This document shows, piece by piece, positions 1 through 7,446 of a DNA stretch of 39,317 nucleotides (position 1 is its first letter; each line of letters begins with the position of its first letter). Below the pieces are notes generated by a model, which was given only the letters and a program-made list of their open reading frames with translations, was not told where the DNA came from and made no database searches. Origin of the DNA: SIG607 sp045533195 (GTDB lineage Bacteria > Bacillota > Clostridia > Oscillospirales > Acutalibacteraceae); contig JAZSHI010000019.1 of the NCBI GenBank assembly GCA_045533195.1, forward strand, positions 1 through 39,317, in the 5' to 3' direction. Made by a program: the position numbers and the translations under genes.

Positions 1-36
1 GGACAATATCTCTTGTTTTGTGTTATACTATTCATG

Positions 37-98
37 GTGATTGAGTCCTCTCTGTTATTTTCTGTTGTAGCAAACTTATTTTAACAGAACTCAATCAC
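37..98. other. Long imperfect hairpin upstream of the PTS operon
   Basis: A 10-bp perfect inverted repeat (GTGATTGAGT at 37-46, ACTCAATCAC at 89-98) encloses a second pairing of TCTGTTA-like and TAACAGA-like bases, giving a long stem with a 4-nt bulge. T-rich sequence follows on the + strand. It could be the terminator of a gene lying left of the window, or a regulatory hairpin; the sequence does not decide which. Confidence 0.45.
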
Positions 99-139
99 TT
101 TTTCTATTCTTTTGGTCTCACATCTATTGTAACGCTACA

Positions 140-168
140 CACAGAGTTTTCTGCTCTGTGCTTTTTAT
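140..168 (+). terminator. Rho-independent terminator before the PTS operon
   Basis: The stem CACAGAG (140-146) pairs with CTCTGTG (154-160) around a 7-nt loop and is followed by CTTTTTAT. It lies just upstream of the PTS promoter and so probably ends a transcript coming from left of the window. Confidence 0.7.
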
Positions 169-169
169 A

Positions 170-199
170 TTGACTAATTATATATATTAGTAGTATAAT
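170..199 (+). promoter_or_regulatory. Sigma-A type promoter for the PTS-nth-pdxY-MATE operon
   Basis: TTGACT (170-175) and TATAAT (194-199) are separated by 18 bp. The leader is about 60 nt and ends in the ribosome-binding site AGGAG at 251-255. The fit to consensus is good and there is no better candidate before the first gene. Confidence 0.75.
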
Positions 200-264
200 A
201 GAGAAGTATATAATGGAATAATATCAGTCTTTACACAAATCAATTCTGTCAGGAGTGAAGGAAA

Positions 265-1308
265 ATGAAAAAAATATTCAACAGAATATTCATTGACGGA
301 CTTTCCGGTATGGCTCTCGGTCTTTTTGCCACCCTTATTATAGGCACCATTGTAGGTCAGATTGCTTCCTTTATTCCAGGGGTTATCGGCACCTATCTTA
401 CATACGTAGCAAACTTTGCAAAAACCGTTACAGGCGCAGGCATAGGCGTTGGTGTTGCCGCTAAATTAAAGGCATCTCCCTTAACCGCTGTTTCCGCCGC
501 CGTTTGCGGTATGGTAGGCGCATTCCCTATTATAGATGCAGGCAAATTTGCCTTCGGCGCCGCGGGTGAACCTCTTGGCGCATTTATTGCCGCTTACATA
601 GCCGTTGAAGTCGGCGCTCTTGTGTCAAACAAAACAAAGGTTGATATTATTCTCACTCCCCTTTGCTGTATAGTTGCGGGAAGCCTTGCCGCTTTCCTTA
701 TCGGCCCTTATATTTCTTACGCTATGAAGTGGCTGGGCAATCTTGTAAACGTCAACGTTGATAAACATCCCGTCGTGGGCGGAATGATAGTTTCGGTAGT
801 TATGGGTATTTTCTTAACCCTTCCCATTTCCAGCGCCGCTATAGGCGTTTCTATGGGGCTAAGCGGTCTTGCCGCAGGTGCCGCCACTATCGGCTGTTGC
901 TGTAATATGGTAGGCTTTGCCGTTATAAGCTATAGAGAAAATAAATTCGGCGGTCTTATAGCGCAGGGTGTAGGTACCTCTATGCTTCAGATGCCCAACA
1001 TCGTTCGCCATCCGCAGATATGGTTGCCCTCAATCTTTGCAAGTGCAATTTTAGGGCCTGTTTCAGCCGCCGTATTTAAAATGGTAAGCACTCCCATAGG
1101 TTCGGGTATGGGAAGCGCAGGTTTAGTCGGTCAGTTTGCCGCCTTCGGCGCTATGACAGAAAGCGGAACCTCCTCTATTAAAGCGCTTCTTTTAATCGTT
1201 TTAATGCACTTCATTCTTCCTGCAGTAGTTTCCCTTGCCTTTAGCGAGGGTATGCGAAAACTGGGAATGATAAAAAACGGATATATGTCCCTTAAAACCA
1301 ATGACTAA
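265..1308 (+). CDS. PTS sugar transporter subunit IIC (PTS_EIIC_2-type)
   Basis: This is a 347-residue integral membrane protein with about nine or ten hydrophobic segments, rich in Gly and Ala. It resembles the stand-alone EIIC family (PTS_EIIC_2), whose members are the membrane permease part of a phosphotransferase system. Repeated GxGxGVGVAAKL- and GxSMGLSGLAAGAA-like stretches are typical of that family. The start is set by AGGAG about 9 nt upstream of the ATG. No EIIA, EIIB, HPr or EI gene is nearby, so the phosphoryl donor must be encoded elsewhere and the substrate cannot be told. It is the first gene of a tight operon and its last 8 bases overlap the start of nth. Assignment to the family is fairly secure; a true sugar PTS role is less so, because members of this family are often found without partner subunits. 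Confidence 0.75.
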   Translation: MKKIFNRIFIDGLSGMALGLFATLIIGTIVGQIASFIPGVIGTYLTYVANFAKTVTGAGIGVGVAAKLKASPLTAVSAAVCGMVGAFPIIDAGKFAFGAAGEPLGAFIAAYIAVEVGALVSNKTKVDIILTPLCCIVAGSLAAFLIGPYISYAMKWLGNLVNVNVDKHPVVGGMIVSVVMGIFLTLPISSAAIGVSMGLSGLAAGAATIGCCCNMVGFAVISYRENKFGGLIAQGVGTSMLQMPNIVRHPQIWLPSIFASAILGPVSAAVFKMVSTPIGSGMGSAGLVGQFAAFGAMTESGTSSIKALLLIVLMHFILPAVVSLAFSEGMRKLGMIKNGYMSLKTND

Positions 1309-1927
1309 AAAAGAACGTGCCGCTTTATGCGTTGAAGCCTTTGAAAAGGAATATCCCGATGCAATTTGTTCATTAAATTACAAAAATCCTTTTGAATTAC
1401 TAATTGCAACACGGCTTTCCGCCCAATGCACAGATGCAAGGGTTAATATTGTTACCCCCGCCCTTTTTGAGCGTTTTCCCGATTGCTTTTCCTTAGCTAA
1501 GGCGCCCTTAAATGAAGTTGAAGAGCTTATCAAAACCTGCGGTCTTTACAAGAGCAAGGCAAAAAGTCTTGTAGAAATCGGAAAAATGCTCTGTGAAGAA
1601 TTCGGCGGTCAAATCCCTGACAGCATTGAAGAATTGACAAGACTTCCCGGAGTGGGGCGAAAAACCGCAAATCTTGTTTGCGGAGATATTTACGGGCAGC
1701 CTGCCGTTGTTGCCGATACGCATTTTATAAGACTTTGCAACCGCTTAGGCTTTATAAATACCAAAGATCCCTATAAAGCAGAAATGAGTATGCGAAAAAT
1801 TTTACCAAGTGATAAATCCAATGATTTTTGCCACAGATGTGTGCTTCACGGCAGAAAGGTCTGCACAGCACGACGCGCATACTGTGAAGACTGTGTATTA
1901 AACCAATTTTGTCCCAAGAAGGTGTAA
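1301..1927 (+). CDS. nth: Endonuclease III (DNA glycosylase/AP lyase)
   Basis: This is a base-excision repair enzyme that removes oxidised pyrimidines and cuts at the abasic site by beta-elimination. The 208 residues match the usual length of about 210. The helix-hairpin-helix motif LPGVGRKTANLV spans 115-126 and carries the catalytic Lys121; the catalytic Asp139 is in VADTH. The C-terminal 4Fe-4S loop is complete with the classic C-x6-C-x2-C-x5-C spacing (Cys188, 195, 198, 204). The ATG lies inside the end of the PTS gene (8-base overlap) with no clear ribosome-binding site, which suggests translational coupling. It has no obvious functional link to its operon neighbours. Confidence 0.95.
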   Translation: MTKKERAALCVEAFEKEYPDAICSLNYKNPFELLIATRLSAQCTDARVNIVTPALFERFPDCFSLAKAPLNEVEELIKTCGLYKSKAKSLVEIGKMLCEEFGGQIPDSIEELTRLPGVGRKTANLVCGDIYGQPAVVADTHFIRLCNRLGFINTKDPYKAEMSMRKILPSDKSNDFCHRCVLHGRKVCTARRAYCEDCVLNQFCPKKV

Positions 1928-1931
1928 AAAA

Positions 1932-2768
1932 ATGTCCCAAAAAAGAGTAGTAGCCATTCACGATATTTCCTGTTTCGGAAAATGCTCACTTACCGTGGCT
2001 CTGCCAATACTATCTGCCTGCGGCGCTGAATGTGCCGTAATCCCCACCGCCGTTCTTTCCACCCACACAGGCGGCTTTTCGGGTTATACCTTCCGTGACC
2101 TTACGGAAGATATTTTGCCCGTGGCTTCCCATTGGAGAAAGGAAGGCATTACCGCCGACATTTTCTACAGCGGTTATTTAGGCTCTAAACAGCAGGCAGA
2201 TATTGTTAAACGCACCATTGAAATGCTCCGCACTCAGCAAAGTACGGTTATTGTTGATCCCGCTATGGCTGATTTCGGAAAGCTTTACAAAGGCTTTGAA
2301 GCCGACTTTCCCCTTGCTATGCTTTCCCTTTGCCAAAGCGCCGACATTATCGTTCCCAACATAACTGAAGCCGCTATGCTTACGGGCATTGAATATCTTG
2401 AGCCTCCCTACAGCGAAGAATACATAGAAAAACTCATTAAGCGTACCTATGACCTTACGGGCGCAGACGTTGTGCTTACGGGGGTATGCTTTGATGACAG
2501 ACGTATAGGCGCCGCCATTTGCGAAGACGGAGAAATCCGCTATGCTCTAACCCGTAGGGTTGACGCTGTTTATCACGGAACAGGCGACGTTTTTGCCAGC
2601 GCTATGATAGGCGCACTTTTAAATGATCGTTCCTTACAGGCGGCGGTGCAGATTGCCGTTAACTTCACCCGAGAATCCATAGAAAAAACCATTGACGAAA
2701 ATCCTGAAAGAGAGTACGGCGTAAACTTTGAATCCGCCTTGCCCGAACTGTTCAAGGTGCTTGAATAA
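1932..2768 (+). CDS. pdxY: Pyridoxamine/pyridoxal kinase (PdxY-like, ribokinase fold)
   Basis: This enzyme phosphorylates pyridoxal or pyridoxamine with ATP in the vitamin B6 salvage pathway, in the cytosol. The 278 residues start with an HDISCFGKCSL segment typical of PdxY-type kinases, and the ribokinase-family catalytic motif GTGD is at 216-219 with Asp219 as the likely base. The substrate-side segment with STHTGGF (43-49) is also present. AAGGTG ahead of the ATG serves as ribosome-binding site. The gap to nth is only 4 bp and to the MATE gene 2 bp, so it sits in the same transcript. The gene symbol is given by similarity; related clostridial proteins are often just called pyridoxamine kinase. 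Confidence 0.88.
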   Translation: MSQKRVVAIHDISCFGKCSLTVALPILSACGAECAVIPTAVLSTHTGGFSGYTFRDLTEDILPVASHWRKEGITADIFYSGYLGSKQQADIVKRTIEMLRTQQSTVIVDPAMADFGKLYKGFEADFPLAMLSLCQSADIIVPNITEAAMLTGIEYLEPPYSEEYIEKLIKRTYDLTGADVVLTGVCFDDRRIGAAICEDGEIRYALTRRVDAVYHGTGDVFASAMIGALLNDRSLQAAVQIAVNFTRESIEKTIDENPEREYGVNFESALPELFKVLE

Positions 2769-2770
2769 TT

Positions 2771-4174
2771 ATGTCTTCTTTGTCTTTAAGAAAAATCAAG
2801 AGCACCTTAATAGGTGACAAAAACTTTTACTCAAAGGTTTTCACTATCCTTTTACCTATGATAGTGCAAAATACGGTAACAAACGTTGTAAGCTTACTTG
2901 ATAACGTTATGGTGGGCAGAGTGGGCACAATCCAAATGTCTGCTGTCGCTATAGTAAACCAGCTTCTTTTTGTCTTTTCCCTTTGTATTTTCGGCGGACT
3001 TGCAGGGGCGGGTATTTTCTCTGCTCAATATGCCGGTGCAAAGGACGATACCGGTATGCGCTACTGCTTTCGTATGAAGTGCTATGTGGGCATTTTAATG
3101 CTTGTTTTAGCCGCCTTCATTTTTCTTGTTTTCCCCTCCGGTCTTATAAACGCATATCTTGCCGAAGGCACCTCGGCTGAAGATGCCGCAGCCACCCTTT
3201 ATTTCGGCAAAAAGTACCTTTTTATAATGCTTATAGGTCTTATTCCCTTTGCTCTTTCACAGGTATATGCCAGTACCTTAAGGGAACTGGGCGAAACAAA
3301 GCTTCCAATGATTGCAACGGTAATTGCAATTTTTGTAAATCTTGTACTCAACTATATTTTAATATTCGGAAAGCTGGGCTTTGCAAAAATGGGAGTTGCA
3401 GGTGCCGCTGTTGCTACGGTTATTTCCCGTTACACAGAAATGCTTATCATTATTATATTTGCCCATTTAAAAAAGCAACGCTTTACCTTTATAAAGGGTG
3501 TTTATTCTTCACCGAAAATCCCCCTTTTACTTTCAAAAAAGATTATCCGTTCGGGATTTCCTCTGCTTATTAACGAGTTTTTATGGTCGCTGGGTATGGC
3601 AATGCTTTTACAGTGCTACTCCGTAAGAGGTCTGGGTGTTGTTGCCGCTTCCAACATTGCGGGAACTGCGGCAAATCTCTTCAACGTTGCCTTTATTTCT
3701 ATGGGCGGCGCACTTTCCATTATGCTCGGTCAAGCCCTTGGCGCAGGAAATAACCAAAAGGCTAAAGATATGGTGTGGAAGCTTATCTCCCTTTCGGTAT
3801 TTTTAAGCTTTATTATGGGAGTAATTCTTGCGCTTTTATCAAAGGCTTTCCCACTTATGTATAATACCGAAGACGAGGTTCGCCATATTGCTACCTACTT
3901 CCTGCTAATATTGGCCCTTATAATGCCGATAAATGCATTCTCCCATTGCTGTTACTTTATTATGAGAAGCGGCGGACGTACAATTATAACCTTTCTTTTC
4001 GACAGCGTTATTATGTGGGGCGTAAATATTCCCATCGCCTTTGCCCTTTCCAGCCACACCCCTCTTAATATCATTACCGTTTATCTCTTGGTACAATGTC
4101 TTGATATTTTAAAATGTATTCTCGGCTTTATTCTTGTTAAAAAAGGCATTTGGATAAGAAATATCGTTAAATAA
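2771..4174 (+). CDS. MATE family efflux transporter
   Basis: This is a 467-residue inner-membrane protein with about twelve hydrophobic segments arranged as two similar halves. Near the N-terminus it has the MATE-type sequence PMIVQNTVTNVVSLLDNVMVG (around residues 30-50), and the equivalent segment recurs at the start of the second half (FPLLINEFLWSLG). Members export drugs, metabolites or flavins in exchange for Na+ or H+; the substrate here is unknown. It is the last gene of the PTS-nth-pdxY operon. Its stop codon overlaps the stop of the convergent SpoIID gene by 8 bp, and no separate terminator is visible between them. Confidence 0.92.
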   Translation: MSSLSLRKIKSTLIGDKNFYSKVFTILLPMIVQNTVTNVVSLLDNVMVGRVGTIQMSAVAIVNQLLFVFSLCIFGGLAGAGIFSAQYAGAKDDTGMRYCFRMKCYVGILMLVLAAFIFLVFPSGLINAYLAEGTSAEDAAATLYFGKKYLFIMLIGLIPFALSQVYASTLRELGETKLPMIATVIAIFVNLVLNYILIFGKLGFAKMGVAGAAVATVISRYTEMLIIIIFAHLKKQRFTFIKGVYSSPKIPLLLSKKIIRSGFPLLINEFLWSLGMAMLLQCYSVRGLGVVAASNIAGTAANLFNVAFISMGGALSIMLGQALGAGNNQKAKDMVWKLISLSVFLSFIMGVILALLSKAFPLMYNTEDEVRHIATYFLLILALIMPINAFSHCCYFIMRSGGRTIITFLFDSVIMWGVNIPIAFALSSHTPLNIITVYLLVQCLDILKCILGFILVKKGIWIRNIVK

Positions 4175-5099
4175 TTTCTGTTCCTTTATAGTACCACTTA
4201 AGTATTTCCTTATAGTCGCTTCCCTGCTGTGCCATATAATTGGCGCCGTATTGACTCATTCCTACAAGGTGACCGTATCCCCTTACGGTAAAGGTAAATG
4301 CCGAATCCTTAGCGGTAACGTCAAAATTAGCGCTTCGAAGATTAAGGGCGCTTCTTATTTCCTTGCCCGTAAAGGTTTTATCCCCGAATTTAATGGTAAG
4401 AAGGGTTCCGCTGTCGCTATATACAGGGGAAGAAAACCACTTTGACACCTCCACCTCGCTTATTCCTTTGATTTTTTCCTTTAACTGTTCATCAGTAAAA
4501 TCAGCGGTGGTAAGATAGTTGGGGCTTAGCAAATCCCCCACGCTTTCTACGGGAGTAAGATAGGAATATTCCTTTCCCCAAAGGTTTTTAACGTCCTCGG
4601 TTTTCCCGCCCGAAATGGCGGTATAAAGGGTTAAGGCAGGTTTTCCCTCAAAGGTTACCGTCTGTCCCAGCACCGAATCAATGGCAGAAAGTATTTTTTC
4701 GGTATATTCCCCTTCGCTTTCTCCCCATTTTTTTGCCCTGCCCTCTTTATCTATATAGGCTTGGTCTAAATTTGAATCACTTGTTATATCAAAATCCTCT
4801 TTTTTATTTTCGTTTTTACGCCACAAAGCAAAGGTATAGGCGGCAACGGTCTGCGCTTTAAGGGCTTCAATGTGATAGGAGGCAGGCATTTCCGCCGACA
4901 CAACCCCTAAAATATAATCTCTTGCCGATATAGTACTGATTTCTCCTGACTCCTTGTCCTTAAGGCGAAAGGTGACCTCTTGTGTTTCGGCTAAATTAGA
5001 TACATTTACCGCCTTGGTTTCGCTTTTTACCGACATCAGCGGAAAAACTAAAAACATAAATGCAAGAAACAGGCTTATCCATCCGTAAATACTTTTCAT
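4167..5099 (-). CDS. SpoIID/LytB domain protein
   Basis: This is a secreted or membrane-anchored protein of the SpoIID/LytB family, which acts on peptidoglycan: SpoIID is a lytic transglycosylase during spore engulfment and LytB-type members activate amidases. The N-terminus has a Lys followed by a strong hydrophobic segment (about residues 5-22). The SpoIID domain covers most of the rest, with RDYILGVVSAEMP, ALKAQTVAAYTFAL and the diagnostic C-terminal GYGHLVGMSQYGAN. An ATG at 5108 is also in frame, but it forms part of the ribosome-binding site AAAGGA; the ATG at 5099 lies 8 nt after it and gives 310 residues. It stands alone here, without spoIIM/spoIIP, so a sporulation role is not proved. 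Confidence 0.88.
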   Translation of the reverse strand: MKSIYGWISLFLAFMFLVFPLMSVKSETKAVNVSNLAETQEVTFRLKDKESGEISTISARDYILGVVSAEMPASYHIEALKAQTVAAYTFALWRKNENKKEDFDITSDSNLDQAYIDKEGRAKKWGESEGEYTEKILSAIDSVLGQTVTFEGKPALTLYTAISGGKTEDVKNLWGKEYSYLTPVESVGDLLSPNYLTTADFTDEQLKEKIKGISEVEVSKWFSSPVYSDSGTLLTIKFGDKTFTGKEIRSALNLRSANFDVTAKDSAFTFTVRGYGHLVGMSQYGANYMAQQGSDYKEILKWYYKGTEII

Positions 5100-5159
5100 A
5101 CACTTCATCCTTTAAACATAATTTACTATACAATATATGAATCACGGGAGCAAATTATT

Positions 5160-5957
5160 ATGAAAACCAAAAACCTATTTATTTTTTCTTTTTGTTTAGC
5201 GGTTATATGCGCCGCCATGAAAACAGCCACCACCCTTTACACCACCGAAAGCACTACGGGATTTTTTATCGCCAGACTTTCCTCCCTTGGCATATTTTTA
5301 AGTATAGCTATTTTCGTTTTAACCTTGGCGGCTTTTATTTTTGCTTTTTTCGCAGATAAAAAAGCAACTGACGACTTTAAATTAAATAGTGTTTCAGGCG
5401 CCCTTTCTATCCTTTGCGGCATAGTAACATTGCTTTATCCCGTTCTCTTTACAAACACATCTCTTATTCCTTGGCAGAATAATTTAACTGTATTTTTCTC
5501 CTTCCTTTCGGGATTATGGTTTATATTCTTTGGACTTTCAGCCTTTATAAATTTGAAAATCCCCCCCATCTTAAGCATTGTTCCAATGTTTTATTATTTA
5601 ATGAGACTGGTGCTTGTTTTCACTTCATTCAGCGCCTCTGCTCTCGTGGCTGAGCACGTTTTCTCCCTTGCCTACCGTTGCGCTTTACTGGTATTTATGC
5701 TGATGTTTTTAAGAATCTGCGCGAAGGTTCCCTCAAGCCGCACCTTAAAACTATTTTTGCCCGTAAGTATTTCTACCTTTATTCTTACCTTTACAAGTGT
5801 AGTCAGCCGACTTATTGTGCATTTCTCTCTGGGGGATACCTTTATCCACGGCGACGTTCCTATAGACTATGACGGTATAGTCTTATGCCTTGCCTTATTA
5901 CCTATAACCTACAATATTTTAAAAGAAAAAAGGGAGGAAATCAGAAATGAGCTTTAA
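5160..5957 (+). CDS. Polytopic membrane protein of unknown function
   Basis: I do not recognise this 265-residue protein. It has about eight hydrophobic segments joined by short loops, and few charged residues apart from a basic C-terminal tail rich in Lys, Arg and Glu. A GGGAG site lies 9 nt before the ATG. Its last 11 bases overlap the start of the DUF5058 gene, so the two are almost certainly translated from one message. With the next three genes it forms a compact unit of three membrane proteins plus an M20 peptidase. It could be an accessory subunit of a transporter, but nothing in the sequence proves it. Confidence 0.7.
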   Translation: MKTKNLFIFSFCLAVICAAMKTATTLYTTESTTGFFIARLSSLGIFLSIAIFVLTLAAFIFAFFADKKATDDFKLNSVSGALSILCGIVTLLYPVLFTNTSLIPWQNNLTVFFSFLSGLWFIFFGLSAFINLKIPPILSIVPMFYYLMRLVLVFTSFSASALVAEHVFSLAYRCALLVFMLMFLRICAKVPSSRTLKLFLPVSISTFILTFTSVVSRLIVHFSLGDTFIHGDVPIDYDGIVLCLALLPITYNILKEKREEIRNEL

Positions 5958-6753
5958 TGTTAACAGCCCCATAATTTTTATTCTTGTAGGCATTATTATT
6001 TTAGCGGTTCTTGGTCAATCTGTATATTTCCTTATCCGCGCATTAAAACGTGCAAAGGAAAAAGGAATGGATATGGCTAAAATCAAAAAAACCGTAACAG
6101 GCTCCGCTATTGCGACCATTGCCCCTGCAGTATCAATTCTTGTAGGTGTAGTCACCCTTTCAAAGAGCCTAGGTGTTGCTCTTCCGTGGCTGAGACTTTC
6201 GGTAATCGGTTCTCTTTCCTATGAAACCATTGCCGCAGAAAGAGCCGTAAGCGAACTCGGACAAGGACTCGGTCAGGAAATCAAAGAGCCCTCCGCCTTT
6301 GTTACTGTTGCCTGGGTTATGACTCTTGGTATTTTAGTCGGTCTTATTCTCGCCCCCATTCTTACCAAAAAGATACAGGGCGGTATGAATAAAATCGGTA
6401 TGAAGGATAAAAAATGGGCAGAAATCTTTAATAACGCAATGTTTTTAGGTATGATTTCCGCCTTTTTAGGCTTTGTATTCTCCCACGTTTCACGTCTTTG
6501 GGATGCTTCTGCTCGTACCGTTACAGAAAAAATCCTTCAGGACGACGGTACATATTTAGAAAAGGTTACCGAGTATTCAAACACATCGGGACTTATCCCC
6601 GTTTTAGTAATGGCAACTTCCGCAATTATTATGGCAGTTTGCGGTATAGTAGCAAAGGTATTCCATCAGCGTTGGATGAACGATTATGCTTTGCCGATTT
6701 CACTGGTAGGCGGTATGGCCTGTGCCATTCCCTTTACCGCATGGCTTTCTTAA
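5947..6753 (+). CDS. DUF5058 family membrane protein
   Basis: This 268-residue protein matches what I know of the DUF5058 family. Its hydrophobic segments are at about 8-30, 50-75, 120-142, 165-185, 215-235 and 245-265. Between them is a cytoplasmic-looking basic loop (RALKRAKEKG) and an unusual polar stretch with YETIAAERAVSELGQGLGQ (about 95-113). The C-terminus ends GGMACAIPFTAWLS. A GGGAGG ribosome-binding site lies 9 nt upstream, inside the preceding gene. It is followed 12 bp later by another membrane protein, and the pair looks like two halves of a transporter whose cargo would be processed by the M20 peptidase downstream. The role is inference. Confidence 0.75.
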   Translation: MSFNVNSPIIFILVGIIILAVLGQSVYFLIRALKRAKEKGMDMAKIKKTVTGSAIATIAPAVSILVGVVTLSKSLGVALPWLRLSVIGSLSYETIAAERAVSELGQGLGQEIKEPSAFVTVAWVMTLGILVGLILAPILTKKIQGGMNKIGMKDKKWAEIFNNAMFLGMISAFLGFVFSHVSRLWDASARTVTEKILQDDGTYLEKVTEYSNTSGLIPVLVMATSAIIMAVCGIVAKVFHQRWMNDYALPISLVGGMACAIPFTAWLS

Positions 6754-6765
6754 GGAGGGGTAAAA

Positions 6766-7446
6766 ATGAAGGAAAAAACCAAACTAACCTATCTCGAAAG
6801 CGTTCACCGTGACGGCAGAATTTGGGGACTCACCATTTTAGTACTTGTTCTTCTTTTCCCCACCGCGCTTTGTCTTATTTACGGCATACTTCCTAAATGG
6901 GATGCCTTCTTTAAAGCCCTTATTGCTGTTCTTCCTATGTATTGGGCTGTAGGAATTGTTGAAATTTTTACATATGTTCCAATGCTTGGCGCCGGCGGAG
7001 CCTATCTTTCCTTTGTAACGGGAAATATTTCTAACCTAAAGCTTCCCGTTGCCGTTGATGCTATGGAAAAGGCCGAAGTTAAGGCAACAAGCGAAGAAGG
7101 AGAAATTATCTCCACCGTTTCTATTGCCGTTTCAAGCATTGTTACCACCCTTATAATTATTGTGGGCGTAATACTACTTATTACCGTTGAACCCATCGGC
7201 GCTTTTTTAAGCTCTCCTGTTTTACAGCCTGCCTTTGACCAGATACTCCCTGCCCTATTCGGCGGTCTGGCTGTTGTATTTATCTCAAAGAACCTTAAGC
7301 TCAGCATCGCTCCCATTATTCTTATGTTAGGACTTTTCATATTCGTTCCCGCCCTTAACGAAGGCACAGTAGGAATTATGGTTCCCGTAGGTGTTATCTT
7401 TACCGTAATAGTTTCCAGAATTATGTATAAAAAAGGAATGATTTAG
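6766..7446 (+). CDS. Membrane protein, probable partner of the DUF5058 protein
   Basis: This 226-residue protein has about six hydrophobic segments, in two blocks (roughly 18-85 and 115-222). They are separated by a charged loop with two Lys/Glu-rich turns, MEKAEVKATSEEGEI, around 96-110. The segment YVPMLGAGGAYLSFVTGNISNLK (roughly 66-88) is Gly-rich and looks like a re-entrant or substrate-lining region. The AAGGAGG site is very strong. It ends 0 bp before the TTG start of the M20 peptidase. I cannot name a family with certainty; by position and topology it is a likely co-subunit of DUF5058. Confidence 0.7.
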   Translation: MKEKTKLTYLESVHRDGRIWGLTILVLVLLFPTALCLIYGILPKWDAFFKALIAVLPMYWAVGIVEIFTYVPMLGAGGAYLSFVTGNISNLKLPVAVDAMEKAEVKATSEEGEIISTVSIAVSSIVTTLIIIVGVILLITVEPIGAFLSSPVLQPAFDQILPALFGGLAVVFISKNLKLSIAPIILMLGLFIFVPALNEGTVGIMVPVGVIFTVIVSRIMYKKGMI

